Below, piece after piece: positions 17,597 through 24,941 of a DNA stretch of 64,000 nucleotides. Below the pieces are notes generated by a model that saw only the letters and a list, made by a program, of their open reading frames with translations, did no database searches and was not told the origin of the DNA. The DNA lies in contig NZ_LLZC01000020.1 in assembly GCF_001461825.1 (NCBI RefSeq), positions 546,208-610,207 on the forward strand, given 5' to 3'. This DNA comes from Bacillus velezensis (lineage in GTDB: Bacteria; Bacillota; Bacilli; Bacillales; Bacillaceae). The first letter of the stretch is position 1. The number at the start of each line of letters is the position of its first letter. The position numbers were made by a program, and so were the translations under genes.

Positions 17597-18475
17597 TTAA
17601 TGATTATGGACTTTTCTGAAATTACTGCCTTTTACTTCTGCGACATCATATACCGTCACAAAGGCTTGTTTATCAATGTCATTAATAATTTCTTTCAGTT
17701 TGGTTTCTTCCAAACGGTTGATGACACATGTGATTTCTTGGAATTTTTCATGAGAAAAACCGCCGTATGCTTCTTTATAAGTAGCGCTCCGGCCCAATTC
17801 TTCACGAATGGTCTCTACCATTAATGCAGGCTCATTGGTGATAATCTGAAATGTTTTAGAACCGCTTAAGCCTTCCTCAACCACATGAATCACCTTAGAT
17901 GCAATGTAGTAAGCAATGACCGAAAGCAATGCGCCTTGCAGCCCAAATACAAAAGAAACAAAAATAAACACAAACATGTTTAAAAATAAAATGAGGTCGC
18001 TCGTGCCAAACGGCAATTTCCGTGACAGAAGCACAGCCAGCATATCAATTCCATCTAATGCGCCGCCGTTGCGCAATGCCAATCCCATTCCAAAGCCGAG
18101 AATAATCCCGCCGACAACGGTGATTAACAGGGTGTCTCCCTCGATGATAGCCGGTGTGTGGTGGAAAAAACTCGTGCCCGCGGCAAGTGAGACAATACCG
18201 ATAATTGATAGAAACGCAAAACCTTTCCCGATTTGCTTATATCCTAACCAGACAAACGGTATATTGATCACCGCAATTAAGATCCCAAGAGGCAAATGAA
18301 ACAGCTGTGAACCGACAATGCTGAGTCCGGTTACACCGCCGTCAGATACACTATTCGGAATCAATACGGTTTCCAGTCCATACGCGGCAATAATTCCGCC
18401 GATGATGACCATGATGGCCCGTACGATTGATTTCACTCTGAATTTCTTACGTCTTTGTTTTTCGATTGTACTCAT
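17597..18475 (-). CDS. YitT-family membrane protein (DUF161/DUF2179)
   Basis: A 292-residue protein with about six membrane helices (starting AIMVIIGGIIAAYGLETVLIP, with the family motifs SDGGVTGLSI and RNGGALDGIDMLAVLLSRK) and a soluble C-terminal DUF2179 domain (about 205-285, FQIITNEPALMVETIREEL to FVTVYDVAEV). B. subtilis has several paralogues of unknown function (YitT, YvjA, YpjC, YqfU, YdeO); which one this is cannot be settled by eye. Monocistronic with its own terminator. Confidence 0.92.
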   Translation of the reverse strand: MSTIEKQRRKKFRVKSIVRAIMVIIGGIIAAYGLETVLIPNSVSDGGVTGLSIVGSQLFHLPLGILIAVINIPFVWLGYKQIGKGFAFLSIIGIVSLAAGTSFFHHTPAIIEGDTLLITVVGGIILGFGMGLALRNGGALDGIDMLAVLLSRKLPFGTSDLILFLNMFVFIFVSFVFGLQGALLSVIAYYIASKVIHVVEEGLSGSKTFQIITNEPALMVETIREELGRSATYKEAYGGFSHEKFQEITCVINRLEETKLKEIINDIDKQAFVTVYDVAEVKGSNFRKVHNH

Positions 18476-18540
18476 ATCATTCCCCGCTTCAATTATTTTT
18501 TCTTATTTAAATATACCATAATTGATACTTTTCGTTAAAA

Positions 18541-18651
18541 ATAAGCCTATCGGCTATGTTGAAGCAGGAACCGAGGAAGGAGATTTCACAGATAACGTAT
18601 CCATTTATGACTTTAATCATTCACCAAAAGGAATTAATAACCATCAATAAT
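18541..18651 (+). pseudogene. Coding remnant, unknown family
   Basis: A frame without an evident start reads NKPIGYVEAGTEEGDFTDNV and continues to a TAA at 18649, overlapping the end of the leftward MarR gene. The sequence has ordinary protein character but no upstream portion, so it looks like the tail of a deleted gene. Its family is not recognised. Confidence 0.3.
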
Positions 18652-19096
18652 CTCTTTTATTCCCCTTCTTCACATATTCCCAATCATGTTCTATATTTTT
18701 TCTCACCCGCTGAAGAAGGCTGAAAATGGTTTCTTTTTCCTCAGATGTAAAGCCGGACAGGGCTACCTCCCCAGAATGCTCTCCTTCTCTTTGCAATAAC
18801 GGATAAACCTTTCTCCCTTTTTCAGTCGGGAACAGTTTTTTTATTTTTTTATTTTGATCATCAGGACGCTTTTCAATAAACCCTTGTATTTCCAATTTTT
18901 TGATTGCTCTCGCCGCTGTTGTTCGGTCTACTTTAATCATTTCCGCCACTTTTTCCTGTATCACTCCCGGGTTTTCACATATACGCACAAGATAGAGATA
19001 CTGCCCTTTTGTTAAGTCTAATTCCTTAAATTCAATATTGCTGATGGAATCCAGTGCCCGTGCGATCATACCGATTTCCCGCAAAATATCAGTCAT
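18644..19096 (-). CDS. MarR-family transcriptional regulator
   Basis: A 150-residue MarR protein: TKGQYLYLVRICENPGVIQEK, the recognition helix IKVDRTTAARAIKKLEIQGF and the basic wing KRPDDQNKKIKKLFPTEKG, followed by the long dimerisation helix. It is divergent from a GNAT acetyltransferase gene with a 120-base intergenic region, a usual arrangement for a regulator and its target. The effector is unknown. Confidence 0.9.
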   Translation of the reverse strand: MTDILREIGMIARALDSISNIEFKELDLTKGQYLYLVRICENPGVIQEKVAEMIKVDRTTAARAIKKLEIQGFIEKRPDDQNKKIKKLFPTEKGRKVYPLLQREGEHSGEVALSGFTSEEKETIFSLLQRVRKNIEHDWEYVKKGNKRDY

Positions 19097-19216
19097 ATCT
19101 TTTCAAACCCTTCATGTTTTTGTTGCATTTGCAATATAATTGTTTTATCGTTACTTCTATAAGAACACAAGCAAGCCGTGCAGTCCAGACTAACATGTGA
19201 AAAGGATTGGTTGATC

Positions 19217-19648
19217 ATGCAGATAAAAAGGATAACAACGGAAATTGATTTACAAGCAGCGCTTGAGATTAGAAAAGCAGTATTCATTGAGGAACAGCAA
19301 GTACCTGAATCCGATGAATTTGATCAGTTCGATACACTTGAGGAACAGTGCGGGCATGTCTTGGTTTATCATGAAAATCAGCCTGCCGGCACAGGACGCG
19401 TCCGCATCGTAAACCATACAGGCAAGCTCGAACGAATCTGCATCCTGAAGCCTTACCGCAAATATGGGTTGGGCAAAGTCATCATAAGCGAATTAGAAAA
19501 CATGGTAAAAGAAAAAGGCATCACCCAATGTAAACTGCATGGACAAACACATGCGGAAGGCTTTTATCACAAACTGGGCTATCAGACAGATTCACCGGAA
19601 TTTATGGAAGACGGCATCCCGCATGTCTTGATGACAAAAGAGCTGTGA
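19217..19648 (+). CDS. GNAT-family N-acetyltransferase (YjcF-like)
   Basis: About 143 residues with the GNAT acetyl-CoA loop (LERICILKPYRKYGLGKVII, around 82-101) and the terminal beta strands (CKLHGQTHAEGFYHKLGY). It resembles B. subtilis YjcF in the RKAVFIEEQQVPESDEFD and GIPHVLMTKEL segments. ATG 19217 after AAAGGA is preferred; TTG 19211 and a frame open to 19178 are alternatives. It lies divergent from a MarR gene, suggesting regulated expression. The substrate is unknown. Confidence 0.88.
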   Translation: MQIKRITTEIDLQAALEIRKAVFIEEQQVPESDEFDQFDTLEEQCGHVLVYHENQPAGTGRVRIVNHTGKLERICILKPYRKYGLGKVIISELENMVKEKGITQCKLHGQTHAEGFYHKLGYQTDSPEFMEDGIPHVLMTKEL

Positions 19649-19693
19649 GCTGTCACTGAATGAGCAGCCAAACGGCTGTATGAATTATTTACC

Positions 19694-19719
19694 GAAAGCC
19701 TTGTATAAAGGCTTTTTTT
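19694..19719 (+). terminator. Terminator of the GNAT gene
   Basis: AAAGCC / GGCTTT hairpin followed by seven T. The stretch from here to 19983 (about 260 bases) is A+T-rich and holds only the presumed promoter of the next gene. Confidence 0.75.
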
Positions 19720-19983
19720 CTTAGCCTGAACGCCTTAAAAAAATCAAACCCAGGATAAAACTACCAATTTATAGTGTTTTCATTTCTTAAATAGTCCGAT
19801 CAAAAGCTTTTAATCTATTAAAAATTAACAGTTAAAGAGATTATAAAAAGGGAATGAAATCCTGAATTATGCAAGAAAGGCTGATTCTCTCTAATATGGA
19901 CTGCTGACGCGTTACATTCTTTCTATCTTCACATATCTTTAATACTAAGTACGTTATAAATAGATTCCAGGAGGAGATATGAA

Positions 19984-20850
19984 GTGGAAGAAACGAGTAT
20001 GGAGCCATCACGGCTCTGCAAAGAATTTGCTAGAATTCTCAATTCAACGCCAAGTGTCGTAAATGGCGTATGTACGGCGACAAGATTTCGAAGCAACATT
20101 CATCCGGTGGTACTCGGAAGAAGAGCCGAGGCATTTCCTTTTATTCCTCAGGCCTTTTCATTTGAAAGCATGGATCGGGAAGGCAGAGCTTTATGTTTAG
20201 GTGAGACTGTTTTACTGCAAGAAGAAGTGAACCCGTTAATGAGTGAGCTGCGCAAATTCGGTATCATCGTAACTGCCGTTCATAACCATTGGCTGTTTGA
20301 TAAACCGCGTCTGATGTTTATGCATTTTGAATCAATTGATAAACCTCTCAATTTTGCAAGAAAAGTGAGAGAGGCCCTGAGAGTTCTAACTACTAAAACT
20401 GTGCGTGCGGTACCAAAAACTGACGGGGAAATGATTGAACGGCATGGTCTTTGTGACGAATTCAACGATATTCTAGGCGGAACCATGCATACGTTTGAAA
20501 ATGGAATTTGTACAGTAATGAGATCCCGAACGAATATAAAACCAGTAGTACTGGGACGGCCCGGAAGATCATTTTTGCTCATTCCGCAAATGTTTTCATT
20601 TGAATCAATGACAAAAGACGGCCGTGCTCTTTGCAGCGGAGAAACTGTAATTCTGCAAAAAGAAATCAATCCATTTATCAGCATCCTTCGGAAACATGAT
20701 CTGACTGTAACGTCACTTCACAATCACTGGCTGTTTGATAAACCGAGACTGATGTATATTCATTTCGAATCGATTGATAAACCTGTCAACTTCGCCTTAA
20801 AAGTGAGAGATGCTTTAAGAGTGCTTACTGATAAAGAGGTCAAAGCTTAG
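19984..20850 (+). CDS. Tandem DUF1259 (LppY/LpqO-type) protein
   Basis: A 288-residue protein built of two copies of one domain of about 125 residues (about 10-137 and 155-284). Each copy holds the same succession: a start LC(K/D)EF, a block SNIHPVVLGRR / TNIKPVVLGRP, FSFESM, GRALC and the very conserved HNHWLFDKPRLM. The domain is known as DUF1259 and has no settled biochemical function; the paired His residues in HNHW could bind metal. The start is GTG at 19984 after AGGAGGAG; an out-of-frame ATG at 19979 is ignored. No signal peptide is seen, so it is probably cytosolic. Confidence 0.85.
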   Translation: MEETSMEPSRLCKEFARILNSTPSVVNGVCTATRFRSNIHPVVLGRRAEAFPFIPQAFSFESMDREGRALCLGETVLLQEEVNPLMSELRKFGIIVTAVHNHWLFDKPRLMFMHFESIDKPLNFARKVREALRVLTTKTVRAVPKTDGEMIERHGLCDEFNDILGGTMHTFENGICTVMRSRTNIKPVVLGRPGRSFLLIPQMFSFESMTKDGRALCSGETVILQKEINPFISILRKHDLTVTSLHNHWLFDKPRLMYIHFESIDKPVNFALKVRDALRVLTDKEVKA

Positions 20851-20866
20851 CATGTTTTGAAGTATC

Positions 20867-20892
20867 AAAAAGCGATTAAAATAATCGCTTTT
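20867..20892 (+). terminator. Terminator of the DUF1259 gene
   Basis: AAAAAGCGATTA / TAATCGCTTTT hairpin. The next 200 bases contain no gene that I can see. Confidence 0.8.
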
Positions 20893-21043
20893 ACATATGA
20901 TCAACCGAAAACAAAAAAGATTTACTCTTCAAAAACCAAGCCTATGTGCCTCTAGGAAAGACATAACCATACAGATTGAAGTTTGAATAAAACAAGGAGA
21001 GCAGAGGTTAGCCTTTTTTTTATATTTGGCATCTTAACTTAAG

Positions 21044-21070
21044 AAAAGCCGCTTTGTCGGCGGCTTTTTT
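21044..21070. terminator. Terminator hairpin downstream of the HAD gene
   Basis: AAAAGCCGC / GCGGCTTTT hairpin, 26 bases after the leftward HAD stop. The T-run is stronger on the plus strand. Confidence 0.7.
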
Positions 21071-21096
21071 ATCCTGAATCCTTTAATGTGAGAATG

Positions 21097-21744
21097 TTAA
21101 AAAGCAGCGGAATAGTTTTTGTCTTGCAGAATCCGAAGAAGTTGATGGGGTTCTTTTACAAAGTATGTCGGTGAAGCTGCAGATAAGTGTGTAAGATTCC
21201 CCTCTCCCCATAATGCGCCCGCACTTTTCATATCAGCAGCATGAGCTGCCTCAATATCTGTCATTTGATCTCCAATATATAAACAATCGCTTATATCTGC
21301 ATGTAAGTGATTTATCGCTGTTAGTAATGGCTTAGGACTCGGTTTGTACTCATCACAATCTTCAGCCGTGAGAACGACTTTAAAAAACCCATCTAATTTA
21401 TTATTGATTAACTCGCCATAAGCAAATTTTTTCAATTGTGAGGTCACAATCCCCAAACCATATCCTCTTTCACTTAAACTTTCCAGCAAAGAGATAACAC
21501 CCGGATACGGTCTGATTTGATGGATTTTATTTTCGAAATACTGCAATATCGAGGAACGTATTTGCTCTGCCTCGTTTGGAAATCTTCTCAAAAAAACCGC
21601 AATAGGCTTACCGACAAGAGACTCTCTCTCTTCATTCGTTAATTTTCTCTTTAATACTGTTTCAATTCCATGATTATAAGCCTCTTTTGCCAACCATTCA
21701 CTATTTACCAAGGTTCCATCTAAATCGAATAAAATTGTATGCAT
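21097..21744 (-). CDS. HAD-superfamily hydrolase
   Basis: A 215-residue haloacid-dehalogenase phosphatase of the phosphoglycolate phosphatase-like group: motif I FDLDGTLVNS at the N-terminus, motif II region GIVTSQLKK, a conserved Lys in KPSPKPLL and motif IV YIGDQMTDIEAA. The cap is the helical C1 type. The substrate is not known. It starts two bases after the NUDIX stop, so the two are cotranscribed and probably coupled; a pair of phosphate-removing enzymes could act in a house-cleaning or biosynthetic route. Confidence 0.92.
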   Translation of the reverse strand: MHTILFDLDGTLVNSEWLAKEAYNHGIETVLKRKLTNEERESLVGKPIAVFLRRFPNEAEQIRSSILQYFENKIHQIRPYPGVISLLESLSERGYGLGIVTSQLKKFAYGELINNKLDGFFKVVLTAEDCDEYKPSPKPLLTAINHLHADISDCLYIGDQMTDIEAAHAADMKSAGALWGEGNLTHLSAASPTYFVKEPHQLLRILQDKNYSAAF

Positions 21745-21746
21745 TT

Positions 21747-22175
21747 TTATTTTCTCTGACTTTCAAATTTATTAAGATAACTCTCTAAAGCATTTTTAGT
21801 AGTTAACGTTAAGGGATCAGGCAAATTTTGAAGAGAAAACCAGCCAACATCAATTATTGCATTTAACTCGCAGTTTCTTACAGTCCCAGTTTGAATACTG
21901 CATTGATACGTCGGACATACCCAATGAGTCTCCTCATCATGTAAAATATGGTTTGTGACACAAAGTAAAGAATCAACCTGAATAGTGACCCCTACTTCCT
22001 CTTTTATTTCACGGATAACTGTATCTTCTGCCTTTTCCATCCACTCAACTTTACCGCCGGGTATACTCCAATGATTAGCTTCGGGGTCCTTCTTTCGTAA
22101 AACTAATAGTAATTCCTGTTCCTCATTCAGAATAAATGCTCCGACTCCCACTCTTGGGTGCTCTGTTTTTTCCAC
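21747..22175 (-). CDS. NUDIX hydrolase
   Basis: A 142-residue protein with a complete NUDIX box from GGKVEWMEKAEDTV to REIKEEVGV (about 41-64), which binds the metal and cleaves nucleoside diphosphate-X compounds. The N-terminus RVGVGAFILNEEQELLLVLR matches the MutT/ADP-ribose pyrophosphatase group. The start is GTG at 22175 with a strong AAGGAGG nine bases upstream. It sits between the truncated flavoprotein (gap 14 bases) and the HAD gene and reads as the middle of an operon whose first gene has been cut. Confidence 0.93.
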   Translation of the reverse strand: MEKTEHPRVGVGAFILNEEQELLLVLRKKDPEANHWSIPGGKVEWMEKAEDTVIREIKEEVGVTIQVDSLLCVTNHILHDEETHWVCPTYQCSIQTGTVRNCELNAIIDVGWFSLQNLPDPLTLTTKNALESYLNKFESQRK

Positions 22176-22189
22176 TGTTAGTCCTCCTT

Positions 22190-22642
22190 TTAGACAGTAG
22201 ATGTCAGCTCCTTATCGCAAGGTTTTTTACCATTAAGAATATCTCTTGCAATAACGATTCCAGTAGTCGCTGCTTGAATAATTCCGCGTGCCCATCCAAT
22301 GGCATCTCCGGCAACATAGAATCCAGGTACATTGGTACGAAGACCCTCTTCTGCTTGAACACGATCCCAGCATAGTTCCCATACCGGAGCGTGCAGTAAG
22401 GTATCACCATTAATAAGGTCTTCAGATAATAAAGACAAATGATTTAAAAATTCCTCCACTGCTTCTGTTACATATTGAGGAAGAACCCAATGCAGATTTG
22501 TTGGCGCTGCATCCGGCAGAGTAGATTTAATGCTATTCTGCTTCAATTTTTCTTCAATTGTTGGTATTCTGGCAACGAAATCTTCATAACGCTGGAATTG
22601 GTCAAACGGTATACTTAATTTTCCGGATACATATATAATCAA
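22190..22642 (-). pseudogene. C-terminal fragment of a FAD-dependent oxidoreductase
   Basis: The 150-codon frame contains a typical flavoprotein C-terminus, NVPGFYVAGDAIGWARGI followed by IQAATTGIVIARDIL, which contacts the FAD. There is no N-terminal GxGxxG nucleotide-binding region, and full enzymes of this kind are about three times longer. Upstream in frame, a TAA stop lies about 20 bases before the apparent TTG start (22642), and unrelated sequence begins there. So this is a truncated gene, with a breakpoint near 22630-22650; residual expression would not give an active enzyme. Confidence 0.8.
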
Positions 22643-22872
22643 CTTGAAAGAACGTTAGAAATAGTCGAAGAAAAAGCTGCAGCTGTAAACATACAATCTA
22701 AATGGACATTGATGGAGTATACGTCGACAATATAACAATTAAATTAATTCAATTCGGTTCCTCTTTCCCTAAAGAAAAACTTGTGCCTAAAAATCAGTCA
22801 CATCATCCATCTTCAGCCTCCAAACATTATCAAGCCTTGATGAGGCAAGCAAACACGGAGTATCATAGTTAG
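22634..22872 (+). pseudogene. Decayed ORF(s) upstream of the orphan gene
   Basis: Two overlapping frames with protein-like content are joined by an apparent frameshift near 22702. The first reads YNQLERTLEIVEEKAAAVNI and onward; the second starts MDIDGVYVDNITIKLIQFGS at 22702 and runs 56 codons to a TAG at 22872. Together they look like the C-terminal end of a larger lost protein. The family is not recognised; a toxin tail preceding the orphan gene is one possibility. Confidence 0.4.
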
Positions 22873-22946
22873 ACACAACAAAAAAGATCTCATTATCCAA
22901 AGTCAGATTGAGTATTTTAGTTGTATAAAATAAAGGAGGAAATAGA

Positions 22947-23492
22947 TTGACTTTACATCATTTTATTGGGGCTGACAAAGAACTTCCTATTGGTGAGTAT
23001 GGCAGGAATCCTACACTTAAGCCCATTTCCGAACTAGAAATAAAAGGAATTGATGTCAACAAACGCTCTCAATTTAAAAAAAATCGAAAGAACAGCGAAA
23101 ATTCACTTGTAAAGGTTTATGACACAGAAGAAGATGCATACGGAATTGATATTGTTCATTTAGATCCTGGATATGAAGCAGTCAGAAACAAATTCACACA
23201 TCCTTATATATATGAATTACAAGGGTACTTACACGCCAACAATACACCTGGCCAACGTAAATCTATTAAATCACTTTTTCTTTTCATTGAAAAACACTTG
23301 TCAAAAGGTGAATCAGTTGAAATATATTCCTGCTTAGATGGATATGAAGATGAAGATAAAGATGACAGTATGGATGTAGTTATCAATTTAAATACTTTAC
23401 AATTTGGAAAACATATAAAGTTTAAAGATATAAATCACCTTAGTCATATATTCTATTTGGAAGATAAACAATATGTATTAGTCAAGAAATAA
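22947..23492 (+). CDS. Orphan protein, 181 aa, unrecognised
   Basis: A well-formed gene: TTG start at 22947 with AAAGGAGG seven bases upstream and a terminator hairpin at 23530-23566. The protein is soluble, with no signal peptide or membrane helix. It has a basic patch (KKNRKNS, about 45-51), an acidic run (DGYEDEDKDDSMD, about 131-143) and a C-terminal half rich in beta-forming residues. I do not recognise the family. It follows a decayed ORF and lies beside the putative toxin unit, so an orphan immunity protein is plausible, on context only. The sequence is A+T-rich compared with the core genes. Confidence 0.7.
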   Translation: MTLHHFIGADKELPIGEYGRNPTLKPISELEIKGIDVNKRSQFKKNRKNSENSLVKVYDTEEDAYGIDIVHLDPGYEAVRNKFTHPYIYELQGYLHANNTPGQRKSIKSLFLFIEKHLSKGESVEIYSCLDGYEDEDKDDSMDVVINLNTLQFGKHIKFKDINHLSHIFYLEDKQYVLVKK

Positions 23493-23529
23493 ACAAGAAA
23501 AATCCCAATTGAATAATGTTAGTTTAATA

Positions 23530-23566
23530 AGTAAGGAAACCATTCTATACGGTTTCCTTACTTATA
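23530..23566 (+). terminator. Terminator of the orphan gene
   Basis: AAGTAAGGAAACC / GGTTTCCTTACTT, a long perfect hairpin 38 bases after the stop. Confidence 0.85.
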
Positions 23567-23580
23567 TATATTATTATTCA

Positions 23581-23622
23581 CTAAAAACCATGCAACTCTT
23601 TTATAAAAAGTTGAATGGTTTT
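23581..23622 (-). terminator. Terminator of the subtilase-toxin-acidic protein unit
   Basis: AAAACCAT and CAACT arms with partners AGTTG and ATGGTTTT form a hairpin just beyond the leftward stop at 23621, ending the three-gene unit. Confidence 0.75.
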
Positions 23623-24079
23623 AATCCCATTTTTCAAAATGCACTTTTAATCCTGGTATACTCAATATTCTTTGTATTTCTTTATCATCTTCAGTATCGA
23701 TATAACTTTCTTCTTCATGAGAGCATGTTACCAACCACTCCTTTCCATCTTTGAAAAAAGACAAGTCTTCTGGTAAATGTGGCTGCTCCCAAGCATATAA
23801 AGAATTTGCGGATTCTTTCAGAATGTTTTTTGCGTTTTCATCTGTATAATAGTAATAAACTTTTGCTTTTTGATTGTCTCCTAGAATAGTACTGGCCCAT
23901 TCTGATTGCTCTTTCATTACTTTCAACGAACTTTCAAGTTTTTTTAACAGAGGATCGAATGATTTTAAAGATCCCATATCTTTTCTTAAAACTAAATGAA
24001 ATTCGTCGCAAATTTCGAAAGCCAAATCAATTAACTCTGAATACAGCTGATCCTTTGGGTTGTGATCAATAATTAACAT
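23621..24079 (-). CDS. Small acidic protein, candidate immunity protein
   Basis: A 152-residue soluble protein with strongly acidic C-terminal half (SHEEESYIDTEDDKEIQRIL) and no signal peptide, so cytosolic. The start ATG 24079 follows AGGAGG by seven bases. I do not recognise the family. It is the last gene after a secreted putative toxin, with a 62-base gap, and it is acidic where the toxin's C-terminus is basic. These are the usual marks of a cognate immunity protein, but this is inference from position and charge. Confidence 0.65.
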   Translation of the reverse strand: MLIIDHNPKDQLYSELIDLAFEICDEFHLVLRKDMGSLKSFDPLLKKLESSLKVMKEQSEWASTILGDNQKAKVYYYYTDENAKNILKESANSLYAWEQPHLPEDLSFFKDGKEWLVTCSHEEESYIDTEDDKEIQRILSIPGLKVHFEKWD

Positions 24080-24141
24080 AGTTACCTCCTTCTCCTATCT
24101 TTTAATTACTTTAAAGTTAGATGTTTATAAATTAATCTATA

Positions 24142-24927
24142 TTATCTTGCTGCACCATAGAAAGCATGAGCTTTCATACGGACACCTTTTCCATGTTTAT
24201 ACCTAGAGATCGAGTGATAATGATAATGTTTACCTTTACCCTTTTTATCTATCTCCGGACCAACTATTTTTTTAATCGGACTTGCGGCTTTAGCAATAGA
24301 TTTGGCATTGTTCTTCGACGTAGACCAAGTGTCATCACCCCTTTTAAGGCGTGCAATTGCAGCAGGTCTTTTCAAACCATTACCGATAAATAATCCTTTA
24401 GACTTTCTTACTGCCATATAATGAGAATAGGTTCTTTTACGCTTCTTAAACTCAGAATAGGCAACATAAGTCACTCCTGAAATAGTCACAGCTAATCCAA
24501 TTGAAATTAAATGCGCTAAAAGTGCCTCTCCAATAACTATTCCTATAGGTATAAACCAAACAAAAGAAGCTGTTACCTCATCTGAATTAATCTCATATTT
24601 TTTATTTGTTTCCGTATCAGTAAAAGTTGCTTCTATCTTCTCATTTGTAGCATTTTCAATATTAACTTTATATTCTTTACCTTTTTCACCAGTCTTCTGC
24701 GAAATTTCATCGGTTATTAATGAAAGTTTCATATTTTCTTTATCTAAAGTCATTAAACCTTTAACTCCGCCTTTTTCCGCTGTGATTACTAATTTCTCTT
24801 CATCGTTTGTTACAATTTGGTAATCCTTATTGTTTAAAGCCTCAGCTTTTGATTCATTATGTAAAATAAAAGTGAAAGTTAATACTAGGCTTAAAATAAC
24901 TGCAATACTCTTTTTAAAACATTTCAT
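24142..24927 (-). CDS. SAR2788-family putative secreted toxin
   Basis: A 261-residue protein with a signal peptide (basic MKCFKK, hydrophobic core to about 22, cleavage near AEA at 30). It then has a beta-rich region with many Lys/Glu residues (about 35-115), a long hydrophobic segment (about 121-157, including FIPIGIVIGEALLAHLISIG), and a strongly basic C-terminal domain ending KGKHYHYHSISRYKHGKGVR and then MKAHAFYGAAR. The layout and tail fit the family named after S. aureus SAR2788, annotated only as a putative toxin; this assignment is from memory. A polymorphic-toxin design with a His-rich catalytic tip is likely. It starts 14 bases after a membrane subtilase gene. Confidence 0.7.
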   Translation of the reverse strand: MKCFKKSIAVILSLVLTFTFILHNESKAEALNNKDYQIVTNDEEKLVITAEKGGVKGLMTLDKENMKLSLITDEISQKTGEKGKEYKVNIENATNEKIEATFTDTETNKKYEINSDEVTASFVWFIPIGIVIGEALLAHLISIGLAVTISGVTYVAYSEFKKRKRTYSHYMAVRKSKGLFIGNGLKRPAAIARLKRGDDTWSTSKNNAKSIAKAASPIKKIVGPEIDKKGKGKHYHYHSISRYKHGKGVRMKAHAFYGAAR

Positions 24928-24941
24928 TCAAATTAACCCCT

